From Thiomicrospira sp. ALE5 (lineage in GTDB: Bacteria > Pseudomonadota > Gammaproteobacteria > Thiomicrospirales > Thiomicrospiraceae), in NCBI RefSeq assembly GCF_900112445.1, contig NZ_FOYY01000004.1, positions 310,001 to 374,000 on the forward strand: a DNA stretch of 64,000 nt, in the 5' to 3' direction. The notes under the pieces were generated by a model. It ran no database searches, was not told the DNA's origin, and worked only from the letters and a program-made list of their open reading frames with translations. Every line of letters starts with the position of its first letter. The stretch's first letter is position 1. The translations under genes and the position numbers were made by a program. Shown piece by piece: positions 56,334 to 62,922 of the stretch.

Positions 56334-57237
56334 GACCACGCATCACTCGCTCAAAATTGCTGTCATCGGCATTCCAGGCAAATGGTCTAGTGAGTTGCTT
56401 GCCGACGCGCTCGCTGCCCGCACCGGCTTTAAACTGATCATCGATTTGGGTGAAGTCGCAGCCGACTTAGCTAACAACCGTTTGCTCTATCGTGGTCAGG
56501 ACTTGGCTGAGCTAGATGGCTTGGTGATTAAAAAAGCCGCCACCCGTTATCATCCCGGCATGATTGACCGTTTAGAAATGCTGCGCATTGCCGAATACCG
56601 TGGCGTGAAGGTGTTTTCATCACCGGAAAAAATTATTCGTCTAGTCGATCGTCTAAGCTGTACTGTAGCGCTACGTCAAGCCGGGATTGCTATGCCGCCC
56701 ACCCTGGCAACCGAAAGTCTGGATGAAGCCCTTGAGGCAGTGCAACATTTTGGTGAAGCGATTATCAAGCCGCTCTTTTCAACCAAAGCCAAGGGGATGA
56801 TTTGGTTGTCAGCCAAAACGCCGTTAAAAAAACTGCGTGATCAATTGACCGAATTTCAGCACGAACAAGGCTTTTTTTATATTCAACAAAAAATTAACCT
56901 GCCCAATCAAGATTTAGGGCTGATGTTTTTAGGCGGGCAGTATCAAGGCACCTATGCGCGGGTTAATCAAAAACACAGTTGGACGACTAGCACCAGTGAA
57001 GGCGGCAAATATGCCCCGGCCGAGCCCCATCCCGATACCCTAGCGATGGCTGAACGGGCTCAAGCAGTATTTAACCTTGATTTCACCACGGTAGATATGG
57101 CCGAAACAGCCGATGGCCCCATGTGCTTTGAAGTGTCTGCATTTGGCGGTTTTAAAGGGGCATACGATGCACTTGGTATGAATATGGCCGAAAAATATGC
57201 CGACTATGTTATGCAACAGATTCAGTCTGCCAAATAA
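56320..57237 (+). CDS. GAK-system ATP-grasp enzyme (RimK-like)
   Basis: ATP-grasp enzymes join a carboxylate to an amine or thiol through an acyl-phosphate. The 305-residue protein has an N-terminal domain (KIAVIGIPGKWSSELLADAL), the grasp fold with FSSPEKIIRLVDRLSC, AIIKPLFSTKAKGMIWL (ATP-binding lysine), FFYIQQKINLP, YARVNQKHSWTTSTSEGGK and metal-binding acidic residues in FTTVDMAETADGPMCFEVSA. The ending resembles RimK-type ligases that add amino acids to peptides. It overlaps the kinase-like gene by 14 bp and precedes the HprK-related gene by 24 bp. Its substrate is unknown. Confidence 0.82.
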   Translation: MVLTKTTHHSLKIAVIGIPGKWSSELLADALAARTGFKLIIDLGEVAADLANNRLLYRGQDLAELDGLVIKKAATRYHPGMIDRLEMLRIAEYRGVKVFSSPEKIIRLVDRLSCTVALRQAGIAMPPTLATESLDEALEAVQHFGEAIIKPLFSTKAKGMIWLSAKTPLKKLRDQLTEFQHEQGFFYIQQKINLPNQDLGLMFLGGQYQGTYARVNQKHSWTTSTSEGGKYAPAEPHPDTLAMAERAQAVFNLDFTTVDMAETADGPMCFEVSAFGGFKGAYDALGMNMAEKYADYVMQQIQSAK

Positions 57238-57261
57238 TTATTAAATAGAAAAGTACCGCTT

Positions 57262-58401
57262 ATGACTGCAGACCAACCCGCAGACCAGACCTCAGCCACG
57301 CAACTCATTCGCCTTGCCGGCTGGCAACTGTTAATTCGTGCGCAAGATGCGCGCCTTCGCCAACAACTCGCCGACTACTTTGGCCCACATATTACCGATG
57401 ATCAACAAGCGATTGTTGCGCACCTGCAACAGGATAATGCGCCTTGCTTAACCCTACATCTCAGTGCTTCCGAGCAGTTAACGCAACTCTATGCGCTGCC
57501 TTTTCAAGATTGGCAACGTGAGCCAGGTAAACAAGGACGCAAAGAAGCCATATATGACTTAAGCCCGAGTGATCGGCTCGTCCACAAGGTGCGCACTGGC
57601 TTAATTCTATGGCAACATCCGACCCAGTTGCGTGCCATGGGTGATCTGCTCGCCCATCCCAACCAAGTGATTAATTTTATCCTCAGTCAATACTTAAGTT
57701 GGCGGCTCAATCAAAGTGCGCCCAATCAACCTACAAACCAACTCGGTCATTGCGCTGCGCTGCGTTATCGCGATTATGGCATTGCCATCGCTGGATTTTC
57801 AGGCGGGGGGAAATCAACACTGATGTTGCATTTGTTACGCGAAGGCGATGCCTTTATCAGCAACGACCGAATTGTATTGCAGCGCATGGTGAATCAAGAT
57901 CAAGCTGATCAGCCCAAACTTATCTGCTATGGCATTCCCAAACAACCCCGAGTCAACCCGGGCACCTTGCTCAATAACCCGGCTTTAAGCGGCATTTTGC
58001 CAGACCCGGCACGCTATGCCGCGTTAAGCGAGTCCGCATTGCGTGCGCTTGAGGAAAAATACGATGTCATGGTCGCTGGACACTTTCCCAACCAACCCTA
58101 TCAGGCCAGCACGCCACTTGATTTGCTGATCATTTTGGATTGGCAGGCCAACGCCACCGAGCCGACCCTGTTGGTGCCGCTCAATATCCAAGCCGAACCC
58201 AAGTATTTATCAGCCATTATGAAATCGGCCGGCCCGTTTTATCAAAATGCGCAGGGTGTTACCCCCACGCAACCGCAAAGCCCCAATCCGCAGGACTATT
58301 TGCGGTTACTTCAAGGCAGCACCATAATGCGCTTAACAGGTAAGATTGATTTTCATGCCGCCAAAACGGCAATCGATGCCTATATAACCCAGCATAACTA
58401 A
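57262..58401 (+). CDS. HprK-related kinase (type B), GAK cluster
   Basis: The 379-residue protein has a poorly conserved N-terminal domain and an HprK-like P-loop domain. The P-loop is GFSGGGKST at 178-186, followed by GDAFISNDRIVLQRM, the HprK-type S-N-D segment where HPr kinase places a catalytic aspartate, and IPKQPRVNPGTLLNNPAL. Related proteins phosphorylate serine in HPr; no HPr gene is present here, so the amphi-Trp protein or a ligated product may be the target. It is the last of the four GAK genes and is tail-to-tail (0 bp) with the arsJ-like gene. Confidence 0.82.
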   Translation: MTADQPADQTSATQLIRLAGWQLLIRAQDARLRQQLADYFGPHITDDQQAIVAHLQQDNAPCLTLHLSASEQLTQLYALPFQDWQREPGKQGRKEAIYDLSPSDRLVHKVRTGLILWQHPTQLRAMGDLLAHPNQVINFILSQYLSWRLNQSAPNQPTNQLGHCAALRYRDYGIAIAGFSGGGKSTLMLHLLREGDAFISNDRIVLQRMVNQDQADQPKLICYGIPKQPRVNPGTLLNNPALSGILPDPARYAALSESALRALEEKYDVMVAGHFPNQPYQASTPLDLLIILDWQANATEPTLLVPLNIQAEPKYLSAIMKSAGPFYQNAQGVTPTQPQSPNPQDYLRLLQGSTIMRLTGKIDFHAAKTAIDAYITQHN

Positions 58402-59604
58402 TCAAGCTGGCTTGTTAACACCTGGCTTATTCACGTCCATCTTAATAACCACCAGGCCTGCTATTAAGACAAATACGGCTGAAATGGCCAAACAGGCCTC
58501 CATACCCGCTACTTGATAAACATAGCCTGATAACAGGGTGCCGACTAAGCGCCCAGCAGCATTCGCCATATAATAAAAGCCGACATCTTTCGACGTACCA
58601 TCATGACTGGCAATCGACACGATCAGATAGGAATGCACCGCGGAATTTAGCGCAAACAAGACCCCAAATATCAACAGACCCACCACAAGGACTGTTTGCG
58701 GCGCCCAGTCCAGCAGCAACGCCATCACTAAGGGAGCGCCAGCTAAACTCAGCGCTAAAAAACGTGCGGTACCCGCGCTTGGGTTTTTGCCAGACTTCCA
58801 CCCGGTTAGTTTCGGCGATAAGGCCTGAACAATACCGTAGCCAATCACCCAGAGCGCCAAATACGCGCCCACATAAGTATGATCCCACTCCAACACGGAC
58901 ACCAAAAACACCGGCAAGGCGACCACAAACCAGACATCACGGGCACCAAATAGAAAAAAGCGCGCCCCTGACAGCCAATTAAGCTGCGGGTTCTTCGAAA
59001 ACATCTCATTAAACTTAGGTTTATGTTTGGCCTTGCCTAAGCGACCATCTAATAGCAGCATGGACACCAATAAAAATACCGTTAACACCCCAGCCATAAT
59101 CCACATAGCCGCAGCAAACCCGACCCAAGCTAACAGCAACGCGCCAACAAAAAACCCAACCCCTTTCAAGGCATTTTTTGATCCCGTTAACAAGGTCACC
59201 CAACGATAGAGCTGGCCGGATTGATCAGACGCCAGGTTTTTGATGGCACTTTTCGCGCTCATTTTATTCAAGTCTTTAGCGATACCCGATAAGGCTTGCG
59301 CAATCATCACATAGACCACGCCCAGCCATTCGGCTGGCACAGTCAGCATTAACAAGGCCCCTACCTGCAAGGCCAAGCCAATATTCATGGTCACATTCAA
59401 CCCCCAGCGCGCGCCTAACCAGCCGCCCACCAGATTGGTGACAATGCCAAAAAACTCATAAAACAAAAATAACAACGCGATTTCAAGCGGACTGTATCCC
59501 AGTTGCCAAAAATACAGCACCACCAGCATCCGCAACGCGCCATCGGTAATGGTAAAGGCCCAATAATTACCGGTTACCAGGCCATATTGCTGCAACGGAC
59601 TCAT
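58402..59604 (-). CDS. arsJ: Organoarsenical efflux MFS transporter ArsJ
   Basis: ArsJ exports 1-arseno-3-phosphoglycerate, formed when GAPDH uses arsenate in place of phosphate; the product then hydrolyses outside. The 400-residue protein has about twelve membrane segments and the ArsJ-type N-terminus NYWAFTITDGALRMLVVLYF, followed by LGYSPLEIALLFLFYEFFGI and VTNLVGGWLGARWGL. It also has IAKDLNKMSAKSAIK and FLFGARDVWFVVALPVFL. It starts at the gapdh stop (TAATG overlap), so the enzyme and pump are co-translated. Confidence 0.9.
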   Translation of the reverse strand: MSPLQQYGLVTGNYWAFTITDGALRMLVVLYFWQLGYSPLEIALLFLFYEFFGIVTNLVGGWLGARWGLNVTMNIGLALQVGALLMLTVPAEWLGVVYVMIAQALSGIAKDLNKMSAKSAIKNLASDQSGQLYRWVTLLTGSKNALKGVGFFVGALLLAWVGFAAAMWIMAGVLTVFLLVSMLLLDGRLGKAKHKPKFNEMFSKNPQLNWLSGARFFLFGARDVWFVVALPVFLVSVLEWDHTYVGAYLALWVIGYGIVQALSPKLTGWKSGKNPSAGTARFLALSLAGAPLVMALLLDWAPQTVLVVGLLIFGVLFALNSAVHSYLIVSIASHDGTSKDVGFYYMANAAGRLVGTLLSGYVYQVAGMEACLAISAVFVLIAGLVVIKMDVNKPGVNKPA

Positions 59605-60626
59605 TAGCAGGCCTGGTTGAGCTTAGCGACTTTAATGGCCAATTCGACCCAACGCGCAACATAACCGACTTCGTTGTCGTACCAAGCGAGGACTTTAACC
59701 TGCGTGCCATTTACCACCAGCGTTGATAAGCCATCAATGACCGATGAACAACGCTCGCCCTCATAATCCGCCGACACCAATGGTCGACTTTCAAAACCTA
59801 AAATACCTTGTAAATAGGTTTGTGCCGCTTTTTCAAACAAGCCGTTGACTTCCGCCACACTGGTTTCGCGATCCATTTCCATCACCAAATCAGTTAACGA
59901 GGCATTCATAAACGGCACGCGCACCGCCAAGCCGTTCAGCTTGCCATTGAGTGCTGGAAAAATGGTGCCAATTGCCGTCGCCGAACCCGTAGTGGTTGGA
60001 ATCAATGATTGAAAACTCGCCCGCGCCCGACGTAAATCAGCATGACCGTGATCGACCACTTTCTGGGTATTGGTCAAGTTATGCATGGTGGTAATCGTGC
60101 CATGCTTAATACCAATTTGTTCGTGGAGCACTTTAATCACCGGTGCAATACAGTTGGTGGTACAAGAGGCGCCGGTAATAATCGGGTCTTGTCCTGGCAC
60201 AAAAATGTCGTCATTAATGCCCATAACGATATTTTTAATGCCTTCTTTCATCGGCGCGGCCACCACCACCTGCGGCACGTCTTGCACAAGATAGGGTTGC
60301 AAAGCGGCTTGAGTTCTAAATTTACCGGTAGCTTCTAACACCACATCCAGCTTCATCTCGCCCCAAGCGGTGTCGTCAATAGCCTTATTCATCGAATAAC
60401 CTATGCGCTGACCACCCACTTCAATTGCATCACCCGCATCACTGGCCTTAGCTTCATGCCACCAACGCCCATGCGCTGAATCAAAATTCATTAAATGGGC
60501 TGAACTCGCCGCATCACAGGCGGTTTCATTAATATGCACCACCTCAATGTTGTTTAGCTCCATCAAGTCTCTTAGCGCCAAACGTCCCATCCGTCCAAAT
60601 CCGTTAATAGCCACTCGAATTGTCAT
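59604..60626 (-). CDS. ArsJ-associated glyceraldehyde-3-phosphate dehydrogenase
   Basis: GAPDH with arsenate gives 1-arseno-3-phosphoglycerate, the ArsJ substrate; dedicated GAPDH genes beside arsJ do this job in arsenate resistance. The start is ATG 60626 (AAAGGA upstream, frame open 5 codons further), giving 340 residues. MTIRVAINGFGRMGRLALRD forms the NAD site. The catalytic cysteine is in ITGASCTTNCIAPVIKVLH. HNLTNTQKVVDHGHADLRRA and SALVxx-like RVPFMNASLTDLV follow, and WYDNEVGYVARWVELA is at the end. It is coupled to arsJ and divergent from arsR. Confidence 0.9.
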   Translation of the reverse strand: MTIRVAINGFGRMGRLALRDLMELNNIEVVHINETACDAASSAHLMNFDSAHGRWWHEAKASDAGDAIEVGGQRIGYSMNKAIDDTAWGEMKLDVVLEATGKFRTQAALQPYLVQDVPQVVVAAPMKEGIKNIVMGINDDIFVPGQDPIITGASCTTNCIAPVIKVLHEQIGIKHGTITTMHNLTNTQKVVDHGHADLRRARASFQSLIPTTTGSATAIGTIFPALNGKLNGLAVRVPFMNASLTDLVMEMDRETSVAEVNGLFEKAAQTYLQGILGFESRPLVSADYEGERCSSVIDGLSTLVVNGTQVKVLAWYDNEVGYVARWVELAIKVAKLNQAC

Positions 60627-60752
60627 CGTGTATCCTTTCATGCTTTTTAATGGTTGATTAGTTGGTCAAGTTAACGGGCTTCGCTATAATTAAAACTGTT
60701 GTTGATACTAAATTTAAAACCGGCTTGTTAGCCAGCGCGTTAACTTTAATAC

Positions 60753-60772
60753 ATATATGCCTAGGCAGATAT
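60753..60772. promoter_or_regulatory. Candidate ArsR operator in the divergent intergenic region
   Basis: A near-perfect 20-bp dyad, ATATATGCCTAGGCAGATAT, lies 35 bp before the arsR ATG and about 127 bp before the gapdh start, in the 180-bp divergent gap. The core TGCCTAGGCA is fully palindromic, and the ATAT outer arms resemble the AT-rich dyads bound by ArsR/SmtB repressors. It could control both directions, though it lies closer to arsR. Confidence 0.55.
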
Positions 60773-60806
60773 TAACCGATTTAGCACCGAGGATGGTTGC
60801 ATTTTT

Positions 60807-61148
60807 ATGACAAACCTTTGGCACAGTCTTCCGCTAGACCAACTTGCGGCCCATGGCAAAGTCATCAGTGATCCGGTGCGCTTACGACTATTAACCCTGT
60901 TAGCTAGTCAGCCGAGCCTATGTGTCTGTGAGCTGGTTAGTGCGACCGCTCTAGGACAAAGTCTTATTTCCCGGCATTTGGCCTATTTAAAACGCCATGG
61001 CTGGGTGAATGCCCAACGCCAAGGGGCATGGATGCACTATCAACTCATCACTCCTCTCCCCTTACCCATTGAGCCTTGGTTGCAGGCCTGGCAAACTCAC
61101 CCCGATTTTGCCGCTGATTTTGCTCGTTTGAGCGCGCCGACATGCTAA
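60807..61148 (+). CDS. arsR: ArsR-family metalloregulator
   Basis: ArsR repressors leave DNA when As(III) binds their cysteines. The 113-residue protein has GKVISDPVRLRLLTLLAS, the metal site C39-V-C41 in SLCVCELVSATALGQSLISR and the winged helix-turn-helix SRHLAYLKRHGWVNAQRQG. The CVCEL pattern is that of As(III)-sensing ArsR. It is divergent from gapdh-arsJ, and its last 7 bp overlap the YeeE/YedE gene, which ties that transporter to the same regulation. Confidence 0.92.
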   Translation: MTNLWHSLPLDQLAAHGKVISDPVRLRLLTLLASQPSLCVCELVSATALGQSLISRHLAYLKRHGWVNAQRQGAWMHYQLITPLPLPIEPWLQAWQTHPDFAADFARLSAPTC

Positions 61149-62374
61149 CCGCTCGCCTCGCACACTGGCGTAGCCATTACACTTTGGTTCGTCAAATCAT
61201 ACTTGCAACCAGTGCCGGCTTGTTAATACTGATATTAAGCTGGTTAGTCCTGCAGGGGGCATGGGTATCAGCAGGCCTGCTGCTGGTCGGCATGGGCTTA
61301 GGTGCCACCCTGAATTATTTTGTGTTTGGCTTTAGTAGTAGCTGGCGTAAATCCATTTTAGAGGGCAACACGCTTGGGGCACGCGCGCAGGTGATTATGC
61401 TCGCCGCAGCACTCCTGTTATTTAGTCCACTGTTGTGGTTAGGGCAATCTGATGATTGGTCTTTTCAGGGGTTAGTGCGCCCAGCTGGGTGGTCGGTGAT
61501 TCTGGGCGCATTTTTGTTTGGGATTGGGATGCAGTTGGCGAGTAATTGCTCGTCAGGTACGCTTAATCGCGTCGGCCAACTCCAAGCGCTGCCGATGGTG
61601 TCACTGCTGATGATGTTTGTCGGCGGCGTGCTGGCGGCTTATAGCTTTACCTACTGGGATGCCTGGCCAGCGTTGCACCCCTGGTCTTTTACACTGGATT
61701 GGGGCCTAGCAGGCCTGCTGATGAGTCTGGGCCTGCTGGCGCTGATCTATTGGGCATTAACCCGCTATGAGCAACGGCGCACCCAGCAACTTACCCAGTT
61801 ACTTAACCTAGAGTCAAAATGGGGCGCGACGCCCTATGCGCCATCATCAAGCAACGATTTAGCACTCAGTCGCGCACAACAGCTACTGTTAGCAGGCCTG
61901 CTACTCGCGCTGCTTAGTGCCTTTATTTTGTTATTAGCGGGGCAACCCTGGTCGGTGGCATCGGTGTTTGCCCTCTGGCCGTTTAAACTAGCCGAGTGGA
62001 TTGAATTACACACCGGCTGGATGCTGTTAGACTGGTCGTTTTGGGATATTGCCGGTCACTATCAAGACCGTGTCGCTCGACCGCTTTGGTTAGACCATGT
62101 CAGCATGACCACCTTAGGGGTTATATTTGGTGCGCTAGCCGTTACCCTTCTACAACCCAAGGCGATCAACCCCTTACCGGTCGGCCAGCACGCTATAGGC
62201 TATTATGCGCTTGGCGGTTTGTTAATGGGCTTAGGTGCTATGCTATCTTACGGCTGTAATATCGGCGCGCTCTTTAGCGGTATCGCCTCGGGTAGCTTAC
62301 ATGGCTGGCTATGGCTCATCGCCGCCGTTATCGGCAATATGGTGGCGCTAGCCTGGCTTAATCGCTCAAAATAA
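61142..62374 (+). CDS. YeeE/YedE-family sulfur-compound transporter
   Basis: YeeE/YedE proteins import thiosulfate or related sulfur or selenium species through conserved cysteines. The 410-residue protein has about ten to twelve membrane segments in two homologous halves. Each has a cysteine-glycine signature: FGIGMQLASNCSSGTLNRVG in the first and AMLSYGCNIGALFSGIASGS in the second. It overlaps arsR by 7 bp and is followed after 12 bp by a DsrE-like gene. Two CAGGCCTG palindromes fall in Leu-Leu-rich helices of this gene, and a third near its start. Confidence 0.87.
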   Translation: MLTARLAHWRSHYTLVRQIILATSAGLLILILSWLVLQGAWVSAGLLLVGMGLGATLNYFVFGFSSSWRKSILEGNTLGARAQVIMLAAALLLFSPLLWLGQSDDWSFQGLVRPAGWSVILGAFLFGIGMQLASNCSSGTLNRVGQLQALPMVSLLMMFVGGVLAAYSFTYWDAWPALHPWSFTLDWGLAGLLMSLGLLALIYWALTRYEQRRTQQLTQLLNLESKWGATPYAPSSSNDLALSRAQQLLLAGLLLALLSAFILLLAGQPWSVASVFALWPFKLAEWIELHTGWMLLDWSFWDIAGHYQDRVARPLWLDHVSMTTLGVIFGALAVTLLQPKAINPLPVGQHAIGYYALGGLLMGLGAMLSYGCNIGALFSGIASGSLHGWLWLIAAVIGNMVALAWLNRSK

Positions 62375-62386
62375 CAGGAAAGACTT

Positions 62387-62899
62387 ATGGAACAAGCGGA
62401 TCGACTGACTATTATTCAAACGAAAGGGTCACTGGACTGGGCTTATCCAAGCTTAATTCTTGCCAGCACTGCGCGGACGCTCGACCAAGACGCACATATC
62501 TTTTTTAGCTATTATGGCATTCGCTGTTTACTAAAAGACACCCGTAGCTTGCGTGTATCACCCGTTGGCAATCCGGCGATGCCGATTCGCTCACCCATTG
62601 GCCCGGCCAGCTTAAAAGCGATTGATTGGCGAGGTTACACCCCTGACCTGCTATGGAGTTTACCGGGAATGACGCGCTTGGCAACCTGGGCTTTTAAACG
62701 CCAATTAGCCAGCCACGGCCAGCTGCCGTTTGCAGAGATGCGAGAACTGTGCTTAGAACTGGGCGTTAAAATGACCGCCTGCCAAATGAGCATGGAACTA
62801 TTAGGGTTTAACCCAGCGGATCTGATTGAGGGCATTGAATATGCCGGTGCCGCCAGCTATCTCGCCGATTCGGCACGCGACCAAAGTTTATTTATTTAA
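62387..62899 (+). CDS. DsrE/DsrF-like family protein
   Basis: DsrE-type proteins carry or sense persulfide sulfur. The 170-residue protein begins MEQADRLTIIQTKGSLDWAY, has the DsrE-like ILASTARTLDQDAHIFFSYY, then a region from about 45 to 95 unlike small DsrE proteins. MRELCLELGVKMTACQMSME provides the conserved cysteine (about C129) near the C-terminal third, before LLGFNPADLIEGIEYAGAAS. A good AGGAAAG ribosome-binding site is present. With YeeE/YedE upstream it forms a likely sulfur import and relay pair. Confidence 0.82.
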   Translation: MEQADRLTIIQTKGSLDWAYPSLILASTARTLDQDAHIFFSYYGIRCLLKDTRSLRVSPVGNPAMPIRSPIGPASLKAIDWRGYTPDLLWSLPGMTRLATWAFKRQLASHGQLPFAEMRELCLELGVKMTACQMSMELLGFNPADLIEGIEYAGAASYLADSARDQSLFI

Positions 62900-62922
62900 C
62901 CAACGCTATTTCACGGCTAGCG

